From Methyloceanibacter superfactus (lineage in GTDB: Bacteria > Pseudomonadota > Alphaproteobacteria > Rhizobiales > Methyloligellaceae), in contig NZ_LPWF01000026.1 of NCBI RefSeq assembly GCF_001723305.1, positions 1 to 64,000 of the forward strand: 64,000 nt of DNA, in the 5' to 3' direction. The notes below the pieces were generated by a model. The model made no database searches, had not been told where the DNA came from, and worked only from the letters and a program-made list of their open reading frames with translations. Shown piece after piece: positions 38,064 through 47,235 of this stretch. Position 1 is the stretch's first letter. The number at the start of each line of letters is the position of its first letter. The translations under genes and the position numbers were made by a program.

Positions 38064-38968
38064 ATGCGTGTGCTGCGCAACTTCGCCCGCTTCTTCTATG
38101 TGCCGACGATGATCGTCGGGCTCAACCTGCTCGCCATCACTATCATTGCCTCCGCGCCCGCTATGCGTGGATCGGCCTGCTGCTGGTCGTTGCCATAGGC
38201 ATGTCCTTCGCGATGGAGCGCGTGCTGCCATACGAAGTCACGTGGAACGATGCCCATGGCGACACAGTGAAGGATCTCGCTCACGCCGCCGTTTACGAGA
38301 TAGCCAATCTGTTCGCGCTGGTCGTCTTCATCATCATCAGCGCATCGCTTCTGCCGGAATGGAGCCTCTGGCCCAGCACGCTTCCGATCGCCGTCCAGTT
38401 TCTGCTCGCAATCGTCATTGTCGATTGCACGATGACGGTGGTGCATTATTTCAGCCACCGCGTGGACTGGCTGTGGCGATTGCATGCGGTGCATCATGGT
38501 GTGCACCGGCTCTACGGCTTCAACGGCTTCATTCGCCACCCGCTGCATCAAGCGCTCGATATCGTCGCCGGCACACTGCCGCTCGTTCTGCTTGGGCTCC
38601 CGGTCGACGTCGCCGTGCTGCTGGGCTTCACCATCGCCGTGCAGCTTATCGTGCAACATTCCAATGTCGACTACATGCTCGGACCCCTGCAAAAGATCCT
38701 CGCCATCGGCCCGGTGCATCGGCTGCATCATGTGAATTGGGCCGGCGAGGGCGATGTGAATTTCGGATTGTTCTTTACTGCATGGGACCGCTTGCTCGGC
38801 ACGTACCAGCCTCCGCAGGCGCGCAAGCCGCGCACCGGCGACATCGGCATCCAGGATTGTCCCCACTACCCGCAAGTCTATGCGAAACAGCTCGTCGCGC
38901 CGTTCGATCCGGATGGATTCTGTCCAAAGGATTCAGCCCGCGCGTCAGAAGGTCGACAGATCACCTAA
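38064..38968 (+). CDS. Sterol desaturase / fatty acid hydroxylase family protein (one apparent frameshift)
   Basis: About 301 residues. The first 31 residues (MRVLRNFARFFYVPTMIVGL on) are in one frame and the rest in another; one base added to the CCC run 38157-38159 joins them as RYAWIGLLLVVAIGMSFAME. Four or more membrane helices and the di-iron histidine boxes HYFSH, HAVHHGVH and HRLHH with NWAGEGDVNFG identify the fatty-acid-hydroxylase superfamily. The substrate is unknown; membrane lipid or sterol/hopanoid-type oxidation is possible. It converges with the chemoreceptor gene. Confidence 0.85.
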
Positions 38969-41335
38969 TCAGCTCGCAAAGGCGAGGGCGGTGCCGGCGG
39001 CGCGGCCGATGCCGAGCATAGGCGGCCGTGCGGCATGATCGAGCCAGGGGCTCCACGGGTCGGGCGCGATGAGCCCCCCGCTCTTCCACACCGGCACGAT
39101 GTGCCCCTCCGCCGTCATCTCGCCGACAATGGCCGGCTTGTGCAGATGGTGGTTCTTCAAGTCCATGGCGACCTCGTAGCCGCTCGGCGCCTTGAGGCGC
39201 AGTCCGGCCAAACGGCGGCGGACCTCGTCGACCTCGACGGACCCACCGAGCTTGACCGCTTCCTTCCACATGTTGAAGCCGATCCAGGTGGCCTCCATGG
39301 GATCGTCGGTCATCACGTTCGGCCGACCGCAGAACTTCTGCCAGGATTTCACGAAGGCGCGATTCGACGCATTGTCGATCTCGTGCAGATAGCTCCAGCA
39401 GGCGAGATGACCGGCGACTTCCGGTCCGGCGATGGCCGGCAGCTCGCTCTCGCCGATGGAGAGCGTCATCACCGGTACGCTGCCGGCGGTGATGCCTTGC
39501 TTCGCCAGCTCGCGATAGAGATACACATTGGCGTCGCCGCTCACCGTGGTGATGACACCCGCGTCGCCGCGCGCCCCGAAGCGCCGGATCGCGGCGACCG
39601 TGCCGGCCCAATCCTTGTGACCGAAGGGCGTGTAAACCTCGGCGACCGCGCCGCCGCAGATGCCGTCCGCCTCGAGATAGGCCTTGAGGATGGTGTTGGT
39701 GGTGCGCGAATAGACCGTGTCGGTGCCGAGCAGGAAGAAGCGCTTTCGGCCGCGGCGACGCAAGTAATCCACCGCGGGGATGGCCTGCTGCGCCGGCGTC
39801 CCGCCCGTGTAGAAGATGTTGGCCGATTCCTCCTCGCCTTCATATTGGCTCGGATAGAAGAGCAGCCCGTTCTGGCTCTCGACGACGGGCAGCACCTCCT
39901 TGCGTGAGGCGGACGTCCAGCACCCGAAGATCGCCGCCACCTTGTGCTCGGCAAGCAGCTCATGCGCCGCGCCGCCATAGGCACGCGGATCGGAGCGCGG
40001 GTCCATGATCGCCGCCTCGAGCGGACGGCCCAGCAGTCCGCCGTCCTCGTTGGCTTTCTCGATGAGCATGACCAGTAGATCCTGCAACGGCCGTTCGCTC
40101 GCGGTCATGGTGCCGGACAGCGAATGCAGGATGCCGAGCTTGATGGCGCCGTGATCGAGCTCGCCGAAATAGGTATCGACGCGAGTGACGAGACCGCCCG
40201 CCTTGCTGACCAATGCCTCCGCCGTGCCGAGCATGGAGGCGCCCGCGCGATCCACATGGCCAACGGCGGTGCGCAGATCCGGCAGCGTGCCGGCGACTTG
40301 CTCGGCGACCTGCGAGGCGCGGCAGGCGATGGCGTCGAGCTCTTGAGTCTGCTGCTCGAACACGCCGCGCAATCTGGCGTCCGCCTCGTTAATCTCGCCG
40401 ACACTTGCATGCACATGCTTGAGCGCGCCGGCGGTGCGCTCCACCGCCTGCTGAATGTCATCGACCTGGCTGGTGATGTCGTCGGTGGCCGTGGCGGTCT
40501 GAGCTGCAAGCGCCTTGACCTCGCCGGCGACGACCGCGAAGCCCTGGCCTGCGGCGCCGGCACGCGCGGCCTCGATGGCGGCGTTGAGCGCAAGCAGCGA
40601 TGTTTGCCGCGCCACGTTCTGGATCAGGCCCACAACCTCGCCGATGCGTGCGGCAGCCATGGACAGGCCGCGCATGGTCTCGTCGGCAGAAGCGAGATCG
40701 GTCATCGCGCGGCTGCTCGCGTCGCGCGAGGCGCCAATGTCGCCGGCCGACTGATCGATGGACCGCAGGATGCCGCGCGCCGAGCGCGCAATGGCGGCCA
40801 CGTCCTCGGACGCCGTATGGGCCGCGTCGGACGCGTTCCCCACCGTGCCATGCATGGCCTGGTTGCGCTCCTCCAAATCGGCGGCGGTCTGGCCGATCCA
40901 GGCGCTGCCGTCGGTGAAGGCCTTGGTGACCTCATCGACGGCACCGCGGAAGCGGCGGGTGATGAACTTCCGGCTGGCGAGATGCAGCCGGGCCTCGGCC
41001 TCGTGGCGGCGCTGATCGACGATCGCCGCGTCCGCCTCGATCACCGCGGCGCGCAGGGTCTCGGCGGCGCCGGCAAGCTCCGAGAGTGGGCCCTTGGGTT
41101 GCTTGGGAACGATGGCGTAGCGGTCGCCGCCGGCGATCTTGGCGACCACGGCGCCGAGGCGGCGCAAGCGATGCTCGATGTGACCAGTGGCGAGGAGACC
41201 GGACAGGCCACCGGCGACCAAGCCGACGAGCGGCCCGGCCAAGGCGGTCGCGGCGGCCGTCACCGCACAGGCGGCCAGCACGGGCACGGCCACGAAGCGG
41301 CTCGGCAGATTCTTGTTCTTGTCGTAGCGACTCAT
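38969..41335 (-). CDS. Chemoreceptor (MCP) fused to a C-terminal UrtA-like substrate-binding domain
   Basis: 788 residues with an unusual order. A hydrophobic hairpin (about 14-50) is flanked by basic residues on both sides (MSRYDKNKN before, HIEHRLRRLG after), so both ends should face the cytoplasm. A HAMP-like and coiled-coil stretch leads to an MCP signalling domain, with its hairpin tip at about 229-280 (IQNVARQTSLLALNAAIEAA, then GFAVVAGEVKALAAQTA). From about 398 to the end is a type 1 periplasmic-binding-protein domain like UrtA (IKLGILHSLSGTMTASERPL, GLLFYPSQYEGEEESANIFY, PMEATWIGFNMWKEAVKLGG). UrtA-like domains bind urea or short amides. Nothing suggests export of the domain. No che or urt genes are adjacent. 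Confidence 0.88.
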   Translation of the reverse strand: MSRYDKNKNLPSRFVAVPVLAACAVTAAATALAGPLVGLVAGGLSGLLATGHIEHRLRRLGAVVAKIAGGDRYAIVPKQPKGPLSELAGAAETLRAAVIEADAAIVDQRRHEAEARLHLASRKFITRRFRGAVDEVTKAFTDGSAWIGQTAADLEERNQAMHGTVGNASDAAHTASEDVAAIARSARGILRSIDQSAGDIGASRDASSRAMTDLASADETMRGLSMAAARIGEVVGLIQNVARQTSLLALNAAIEAARAGAAGQGFAVVAGEVKALAAQTATATDDITSQVDDIQQAVERTAGALKHVHASVGEINEADARLRGVFEQQTQELDAIACRASQVAEQVAGTLPDLRTAVGHVDRAGASMLGTAEALVSKAGGLVTRVDTYFGELDHGAIKLGILHSLSGTMTASERPLQDLLVMLIEKANEDGGLLGRPLEAAIMDPRSDPRAYGGAAHELLAEHKVAAIFGCWTSASRKEVLPVVESQNGLLFYPSQYEGEEESANIFYTGGTPAQQAIPAVDYLRRRGRKRFFLLGTDTVYSRTTNTILKAYLEADGICGGAVAEVYTPFGHKDWAGTVAAIRRFGARGDAGVITTVSGDANVYLYRELAKQGITAGSVPVMTLSIGESELPAIAGPEVAGHLACWSYLHEIDNASNRAFVKSWQKFCGRPNVMTDDPMEATWIGFNMWKEAVKLGGSVEVDEVRRRLAGLRLKAPSGYEVAMDLKNHHLHKPAIVGEMTAEGHIVPVWKSGGLIAPDPWSPWLDHAARPPMLGIGRAAGTALAFAS

Positions 41336-41474
41336 GCGACGTCCCCCGTCGCACGAAACCTATGGCGCAAACGTTGCGATTATCTTTCTGATTCTATTGT
41401 GTTTTCTGCACAAACCGAGTGCAGCCGCGCCCATTTATTGGGCGTTACACCTCTTGATCAGTATTGCCGCAACT

Positions 41475-42740
41475 CTAGGTGTTCATCGAGTCGAAGAACT
41501 CGGCGTTGTTCTTGGTCTGCTTCAGCTTGTCGATGAGGAACTCGATCGCGTCCATGGTACCCATGGGATTCAGGATGCGGCGCAGCACATACATCTTCTT
41601 GAGCTGATCGGCGGGAACGAGAAGTTCCTCTTTCCGGGTGCCGGAGCGGGCGATGTCGATGGCCGGGAACACGCGCTTGTCGGCCACTTTGCGGTCGAGC
41701 ACGATCTCCGAGTTGCCGGTGCCCTTGAACTCCTCGAAGATCACCTCGTCCATGCGGCTGCCGGTGTCGATGAGCGCCGTGGCAATGATCGTGAGGCTGC
41801 CCCCTTCCTCGATATTGCGGGCGGCGCCGAAGAAGCGCTTGGGCCGTTGCAGGGCGTTGGCGTCCACGCCGCCGGTCAGCACCTTGCCGGAGGACGGCAC
41901 CACAGTGTTGTAGGCGCGCCCGAGACGCGTGATCGAATCGAGCAGGATGACCACGTCGCGGCCATGCTCGACCAGGCGCTTGGCTTTCTCGATGACCATC
42001 TCGGCGACTTGCACGTGGCGCGCGGCGGGCTCGTCGAAGGTCGACGACACGACCTCGCCGTTCACCGAGCGCTGCATGTCGGTCACCTCCTCGGGCCGCT
42101 CGTCGATCAGGAGCACGATCATGTAGCACTCCGGATGATTGGCGGTGATGGCGTGGGCGATGTTCTGGAGGATCACCGTCTTGCCGGTGCGCGGCTGCGC
42201 CACGATGAGACCGCGCTGGCCCTTGCCGATGGGCGACACGATGTCGATGACGCGGCCGGTATTGTCCTTGCGGGTCGGGTCCTCGGTCTCCATCTCGAGC
42301 CACTCGTCGGGATAGAGCGGCGTCAGATTGTCGAAATGGATCTTATGGCGCTGCTTCTCCGGCTCCTCGAAATTGATCGTGTTGACCTTGAGGAGCGCGA
42401 AATAGCGCTCGCCCTCTTTCGGGCTTCTGATCTCGCCTTCGACGGTGTCGCCGGTGCGCAGACCGAAGCGGCGGATCTGGGACGGCGAGACGTAGATGTC
42501 GTCGGGGCCGGCCAGATAGTTCGAATCGGGAGAGCGCAAGAAGCCGAAGCCGTCTTGCAGCACCTCAACCACGCCCGTGCCGGTGATGTCCACGTCGCGG
42601 GCGGCCAATTGTTTCAGGATCGCGAACATGAGCTCCTGCTTGCGCATGGCGCTCGCGTTCTCGACTTCGACCTCCTCGGCGAAGCTCAACAGCTCCGTCG
42701 GCGATTTGGTCTTCAAATCCTGCAGCTTCATTTCTTGCAT
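41475..42740 (-). CDS. rho: Transcription termination factor Rho
   Basis: 421 residues: N-terminal helical part ([20 protein letters not shown]), the cold-shock-like RNA-binding domain ([20 protein letters not shown]), and the hexameric ATPase with Walker [21 protein letters not shown], Walker [17 protein letters not shown] and the Q/R loops near [19 protein letters not shown]. Normal length and frame. On the same strand as hemJ and hemE, the origin-side arrangement known from alphaproteobacteria. Confidence 0.98.
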   Translation of the reverse strand: MQEMKLQDLKTKSPTELLSFAEEVEVENASAMRKQELMFAILKQLAARDVDITGTGVVEVLQDGFGFLRSPDSNYLAGPDDIYVSPSQIRRFGLRTGDTVEGEIRSPKEGERYFALLKVNTINFEEPEKQRHKIHFDNLTPLYPDEWLEMETEDPTRKDNTGRVIDIVSPIGKGQRGLIVAQPRTGKTVILQNIAHAITANHPECYMIVLLIDERPEEVTDMQRSVNGEVVSSTFDEPAARHVQVAEMVIEKAKRLVEHGRDVVILLDSITRLGRAYNTVVPSSGKVLTGGVDANALQRPKRFFGAARNIEEGGSLTIIATALIDTGSRMDEVIFEEFKGTGNSEIVLDRKVADKRVFPAIDIARSGTRKEELLVPADQLKKMYVLRRILNPMGTMDAIEFLIDKLKQTKNNAEFFDSMNT

Positions 42741-42982
42741 GCGCTGCTACTCCAAAGAGAACAGAAAGGGGTGAGTGGAAATGGCGATGTTTGAATCTCG
42801 CGCTTGGAGGCGCGGTGTCGTCGAAAGGGGAAGGATAGGCCTCGGTGGGATGGCGACGGGCGCCTGCTCCAGTCCGGTGACCCGATCTTTTGTAGGAAGG
42901 CCGGGCCGCGACAGCGTCCCGGATTGGATGCGACTCATCTTATAGCAGACCCTTGGGGTGGGCGGAACAGATTTACCTCGGG

Positions 42983-43414
42983 CTAGAACGGCCGGACGAC
43001 CACCAGGATGACGATGCCGATCATCAGCAGCGTGGGGATCTCGTTGGCGATTCGGTAGAAACGCGGGCTCCGGGTATTCCGATCCATGGCGAAATCGCGC
43101 GTCCAGCTGGCGAGCGCCCCCGAATAGGCCGAAAGCACCACCACGAGGAACAGCTTGGCGTGAAACCAGCCATCCGTCCTCCAGTCGATCAGGGGCGAAA
43201 ACGCCAGAATGAGGCCAAAAATCCACGACGCCACCATGGCCGGCGTGGTGATGAAGCGAAGCAGGCGCCGCTCCATGATCTTGAAGGTCTCCGACTGCTC
43301 GGAGCCCACTTTGCTCATGGCGTGATAGACGAACAGGCGCGGCAGATAGAGCAGCCCCGCCATCCAGGCGATCACGGCGATGATGTGGAAGGCCTTGATA
43401 TAGGCAAGAAACAT
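42983..43414 (-). CDS. hemJ: Protoporphyrinogen IX oxidase HemJ
   Basis: 143 residues from ATG 43414. Four membrane helices, with the conserved His of FLAYIKAFHIIAVIAWMAGL and LYLPRLFVYHAM, the Arg/Trp-rich WRTDGWFHAKLFLVVVLSAY and a hydrophobic end. HemJ oxidises protoporphyrinogen IX to protoporphyrin IX in bacteria without HemG or HemY. It follows hemE, so two haem-synthesis genes share a transcript. Confidence 0.92.
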   Translation of the reverse strand: MFLAYIKAFHIIAVIAWMAGLLYLPRLFVYHAMSKVGSEQSETFKIMERRLLRFITTPAMVASWIFGLILAFSPLIDWRTDGWFHAKLFLVVVLSAYSGALASWTRDFAMDRNTRSPRFYRIANEIPTLLMIGIVILVVVRPF

Positions 43415-43452
43415 GGAATTCCCAGGGGTGCCTTGAAGACAGGGTGCGACGA

Positions 43453-44499
43453 TTAGCCGACGTCGCCCTTCACCAGCGCCACCAGCCGCTCGACATTTTC
43501 GATGGGGGTCTGAGGCAGGATGCCATGACCCAGATTGAAGATGAAGGGGCCTTGGCCCAGAGTTTCCACGATCCACTTGACGCGCTCATCGAGGGCCGGT
43601 CCTCCCGTGGCCAAGAGGATCGGATCGAGATTGCCCTGCACGGGAAGCCGAGTTTGCAGCGCCGCGCGAATCCAGCCGACCGGCAAGCTCGTGTCGCAAC
43701 CGACCGCGTCGATGCCCGTCTTGGTGGCGTAGCGCTCGGCGAGCGGCCCCGACCCCCGCGGGAAACCGATGATCGGAATGTCTGGAGCGAGTGCCTTCAC
43801 CCGATCCACGATGGCCCGAGTCGGTGCGATGCACCAGCGCTCAAATTCATCCTCTGGCAGACTGCCGGCCCAACTGTCGAAGATCTGCAACACCCGGCAG
43901 CCGGCTTTGACTTGCCCCAGCAGATAGTTCGCCGAGGCCTCCACCAGGGTGTCGATCAAGGCCCGGAATGTCTCCGGCTCGCCATAGGCAAGGGCGCGGG
44001 CCGAAGCCTGGTCCTTGCTGCCGGCGCCTTCGACCATATAGGTCGCCACGGTCCACGGCGCTCCGCAAAAGCCGATCAACGGCACCATCTCGGGCAGCTC
44101 GGCCACGACCCGCTCCACCGTCTCGTAGACGGGCGTCAGCTTGTCGGCGGCCGCGCCAACATCGAGCTTGCCGATGGCGGCCGCATCCCGGACAGGCTCA
44201 AGCTTCGGGCCTTCCCCTTCCACGAACTCGACTTTCTGACCGAGCGCAAACGGCACCACGAGGATGTCGGAGAACACGATCGCCGCATCGAGGGGAAAGC
44301 GCCGCAAGGGTTGCAAGGTCACTTCCGCCGCCAGCTTAGGGCTGAGGCAAAGATCGAGGAAGGACGGAACCCCGGCACGCACCTCACGGTATTCCGGCAG
44401 ATAGCGTCCCGCCTGGCGCATCAGCCAGACGGGTGGCGGGGTGCTCACTTCGCCGCTCAAGACGGTCAGCAGTGGGCTCGTTGGGGAGGTTATCCGCAA
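43453..44499 (-). CDS. hemE: Uroporphyrinogen decarboxylase
   Basis: 348 residues. It appears to start at TTG 44499 because no ATG occurs in frame before the conserved VSTPPPVWLMRQAGRYLPEY, and a stop lies just upstream. The active-site segment, SDILVVPFALGQKVEFVEGE, FCGAPWTVATYMVEG and the C-terminal NLGHGILPQTPIENVERLVA are typical. It decarboxylates uroporphyrinogen III to coproporphyrinogen III. Its start region overlaps the candidate origin, as in Caulobacter and rhizobia. Confidence 0.96.
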   Translation of the reverse strand: MRITSPTSPLLTVLSGEVSTPPPVWLMRQAGRYLPEYREVRAGVPSFLDLCLSPKLAAEVTLQPLRRFPLDAAIVFSDILVVPFALGQKVEFVEGEGPKLEPVRDAAAIGKLDVGAAADKLTPVYETVERVVAELPEMVPLIGFCGAPWTVATYMVEGAGSKDQASARALAYGEPETFRALIDTLVEASANYLLGQVKAGCRVLQIFDSWAGSLPEDEFERWCIAPTRAIVDRVKALAPDIPIIGFPRGSGPLAERYATKTGIDAVGCDTSLPVGWIRAALQTRLPVQGNLDPILLATGGPALDERVKWIVETLGQGPFIFNLGHGILPQTPIENVERLVALVKGDVG

Positions 44500-44931
44500 A
44501 CCGATGCCTCTCTAAAATACTAATAGAGAGAATCTCTAATAGTTCTGTTGTTACTTTAGTTGGGGCGTGAATAGCGGACATTCACCGTCATCACCAGTCT
44601 GTCGACAGGGAGACCTGCCCCATCTTTGACGGTTTGATGATGAATGGGCGGGCTTGTGATTGGTTTGCCGGAGAAAGCCCCATCACGCCTTGCTGCGCCT
44701 GGTGTTGCGGGGAGGCAGCCGCTCTGGATGAAGTCTGGATGGCTTGTGGGCATCTGCCTCTCGGAGCTGGGGATCAAAAAGGGTATTGTCGAGGGGTGTT
44801 CGTCTTGCGTCATTTTTTCGACATAGGCGAATCTGTGAAGAAGTAGGACTCACTTTTCGGGGTCAGCGGGGACAAGATCGCCGCGCGCGCTAGAGCGCCG
44901 TTAACCCCGGGGAGTTATCCAGAGGCCATAC
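44490..44931. other. Candidate chromosomal replication origin (oriC), hemE-ppsR intergenic region
   Basis: About 430 bases without a credible gene between divergent hemE and ppsR, the place of the origin in Caulobacter, Rickettsia and Sinorhizobium. One end is AT-rich (44509-44562) and includes CTCTCTA-N9-TAGAGAG. DnaA-box-like sequences: TTATCCGCA (44490-44498), TTATCCAGA (44915-44923), plus weaker ATCCAGA units on the minus strand at 44723-44731 and 44734-44742. Three GANTC methylation sites occur (44530, 44829, 44847). No good TTAA-N7-TTAA CtrA pair was found. parS and parAB lie 11-15 kb away. Confidence 0.7.
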
Positions 44932-45768
44932 ATGAATATCCAGCAGCGCACGTTTCACCTGCACATGATCTCCGATGCGACGGGCGAGACGCTGAACACG
45001 ATCGCCAAGGCGGTCCGCGTGCAATACGCGCAGGTCCGCGCCATCGAGCATCTGCATCCCTTGGTTCGCAGCCGGCGCGAGCTCGACCGCGTGCTTAAGG
45101 ACGTGCAGGCGACGCCGGGCATCGTGCTCTACACGCTGTTCAACCGCGAGCTTGCCGAAGCGCTCGAGCAGTCCTGCAAGGAGCTCAATGTTCCGTGCGT
45201 GGCGCCGCTGAAGCATGTGCTGCAAGTGTTCGAATCCTATCTCGACATGGCGGCTACGCCCATGGTGGGCGGACAGCATGTGCTCGACGCCGACTATTTC
45301 CGCCGCATCGAGGCGCTGAATTTCTCCATGGTGCATGATGACGGGCATCTGCCGGAGAATCTCAACGACGCCGACATCATCCTGCTCGGTATCAGCCGCA
45401 CCTCGAAGACCCCGACCAGCATCTATCTCGCCAATCGCGGCTTCAAGACCGCCAACGTGCCGCTCGTGCCCGGCATGGCCCTGCCGGCGCAACTTGAGCA
45501 GCCGACCAAGGCTTTCGTGGTGGCGCTGGTGGCGAGCCCGGAACGCATCGCGCAAGTGCGCCAAAACCGCGTCATCGAACAGGCGCACGGTCATCTCGAG
45601 GAATATGTGGACCGGGACGCCATCGCCGCGGAGATCGCCCAGACGCGGCAGCTCTGCGCGCGGCATGGCTGGCCGATCATCGACGTGACGCGGCGCTCCA
45701 TCGAGGAGACGGCCGCTGGCATCATCCGGCTCTATCACGACCGCGAAGCGCCGGCGCTAGAAGCATAA
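44932..45768 (+). CDS. ppsR: Pyruvate,phosphate dikinase regulatory protein (PPSR/DUF299)
   Basis: 278 residues. FHLHMISDATGETLNTIAKA at the start and the P-loop ILLGISRTSKTPTSIYLANR, with VPLVPG after it, are diagnostic of the kinase/phosphorylase that controls PEP synthase or pyruvate,phosphate dikinase by ADP-dependent phosphorylation. Frame intact and length normal. In alphaproteobacteria this gene (RP001 in Rickettsia) borders the origin. Confidence 0.95.
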   Translation: MNIQQRTFHLHMISDATGETLNTIAKAVRVQYAQVRAIEHLHPLVRSRRELDRVLKDVQATPGIVLYTLFNRELAEALEQSCKELNVPCVAPLKHVLQVFESYLDMAATPMVGGQHVLDADYFRRIEALNFSMVHDDGHLPENLNDADIILLGISRTSKTPTSIYLANRGFKTANVPLVPGMALPAQLEQPTKAFVVALVASPERIAQVRQNRVIEQAHGHLEEYVDRDAIAAEIAQTRQLCARHGWPIIDVTRRSIEETAAGIIRLYHDREAPALEA

Positions 45769-45777
45769 GGGGTTGGC

Positions 45778-46401
45778 ATGACCGGATTCCTGCAGCAGGG
45801 GCGGCCGCCGCTCATTCTCGCCTCGACCAGCCAAACCCGCGCGCGGCTTCTGGAATCGGCTGGGCTCGCCTTCATCGTCGAGGCGCCGGGCCTGGAGGAA
45901 AGCGCCATGCGCCAAGCGGTCAGCGGCGAGCAGGCGCTCGAACCCCATGACGTTGCCGAGGTGCTGGCCCGGGCCAAGGCCGAGGCGGTGAGCGATCTGG
46001 CCAAAGGCGCTTACGTCATCGGCGGCGATCAGGTGCTCGCCTTCGAGGGCGAGATCGTCACCAAGCCGGAGAGCATGGCGGCGGCGCGGTCGCAATTGCT
46101 CGACCTCAACGGCAAGACCCATACGCTGCATACCTGCGTGGCAGTCGCCACCGGCGGCGAGACCGTGTGGGCGCAGACGGAGGTCGCCACCCTCACCATG
46201 CGCAAGATGACGCCGGCTTTCATCGGTCATTACCTGGCCGCCGCCGGTGAGGCGGTGCTGAGCGCCGTGGGCGCCTATCAGATCGAATCCCTCGGCATTC
46301 AGCTCTTCGAGAAAATCGAGGGCGACTTCTTCTCCATCTTGGGACTGCCCCTCTTGCCGCTCCTCGATACGCTTCGGCGCGAGGGCGTGATCGAGGACTG
46401 A
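45778..46401 (+). CDS. maf: Maf-family nucleotide pyrophosphatase
   Basis: 207 residues: PLILASTSQTRARLLESAGL, the active-site Asp in YVIGGDQVLAFEGEIVTKPE, and the C-terminal YQIESLGIQLFEKIEGDFFS. Maf proteins hydrolyse non-canonical or modified nucleoside triphosphates. Nine bases after ppsR and three bases before aroE, so a tight operon. Confidence 0.92.
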   Translation: MTGFLQQGRPPLILASTSQTRARLLESAGLAFIVEAPGLEESAMRQAVSGEQALEPHDVAEVLARAKAEAVSDLAKGAYVIGGDQVLAFEGEIVTKPESMAAARSQLLDLNGKTHTLHTCVAVATGGETVWAQTEVATLTMRKMTPAFIGHYLAAAGEAVLSAVGAYQIESLGIQLFEKIEGDFFSILGLPLLPLLDTLRREGVIED

Positions 46402-46404
46402 GCC

Positions 46405-47235
46405 ATGCTGCGCGCCTGCGTCATCGGTTGGCCGGTCGAGCATTCGCGCTCACCCATCATCCATGGCTATTGGCTGGCCGCGTACGGCATCGACGGCGCC
46501 TACGAAAAAGAGGCGGTGCGCCCCGAAGATTTCGCGGCGTTTGTCCAGACCCTGGGTGAGCGCGGCTATGTGGGGGCCAATGTGACCCTGCCCCACAAGG
46601 AAGCCGCCTTGCGTGCGGCGCGCTCGACGGACGCGGCGGCGATCGCCATGGGCGCGGCCAACACGCTGTGGCTCGACGCCGAGGGCGTCCTTCATGCGGC
46701 CAATACCGACGCTACGGCTTCTCCAATCTCGACGCCCAAGCGCCGCAATGGAACGAGGGGATGGGCGCGGTCCCTTGTGCTCGGTGCCGGCGGCGCGGCA
46801 CGGGCGATCCTTTACGGCCTCCTTGCCGCTGGTGTGCCCAAGATCCTGCTGGCCAACCGCACCCGCGCCCGGGCCGACAGCCTGGCCAAGCTGTTCGGGC
46901 CGAAGGTTGAGGCGATCGATTGGGAGGAGCGGGAGCCGGCGCTCGCTGGCTGCTCGCTCCTCGTCAACACCACGAGCCTCGGCATGACCGGCCAGGGGCC
47001 ACTCGTCATCGACCTATCGGCATTGCCTCCGGACGCTGTGGTCTCGGACCTCGTCTACAATCCGCTGGAGACGGACCTCCTGGCGGCCGCGCGGGCCCGG
47101 GGCCTCACGGCCGTGGACGGGCTCGGCATGCTGCTGCACCAGGCGGTGCCTGGGTTCGAGCGCTGGTTCGGCCTGCGGCCCGAGGTGTCGCCGGATTTGA
47201 GGGCGCGTGTGGCGGCCACGCTGGAGGCCTCGTGA
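46405..47235 (+). CDS. aroE: Shikimate dehydrogenase (internal frame-scrambled stretch)
   Basis: About 277 residues. The catalytic region is seen in CVIGWPVEHSRSPIIHGYWL and ANVTLPHKEAALRAA (Lys), the NADP motif in LVLGAGGAARAILYGLLAAG, and the end in GLGMLLHQAVPGFERWFG. Between 46711 and 46774 three single-base losses (g46711, gggg 46757-46760, ccc 46772-46774) cancel. Repairing them gives NTDGYGFSNLDAQAPQWNEG, the normal substrate-binding region, instead of the nonsense now read. The stop overlaps the coaE start by one base. Confidence 0.9.
   Translation: MLRACVIGWPVEHSRSPIIHGYWLAAYGIDGAYEKEAVRPEDFAAFVQTLGERGYVGANVTLPHKEAALRAARSTDAAAIAMGAANTLWLDAEGVLHAANTDATASPISTPKRRNGTRGWARSLVLGAGGAARAILYGLLAAGVPKILLANRTRARADSLAKLFGPKVEAIDWEEREPALAGCSLLVNTTSLGMTGQGPLVIDLSALPPDAVVSDLVYNPLETDLLAAARARGLTAVDGLGMLLHQAVPGFERWFGLRPEVSPDLRARVAATLEAS

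Noticed and set aside
38228-38245. A GTCACGTGGAAC sequence resembling parS inside the hydroxylase gene
   Set aside because: Only one half-site matches; the other arm is lost.
44556-44846. Open frames of 60-85 codons on both strands between hemE and ppsR
   Set aside because: No ribosome-binding sites, no family resemblance and odd composition; they lie in the candidate origin.
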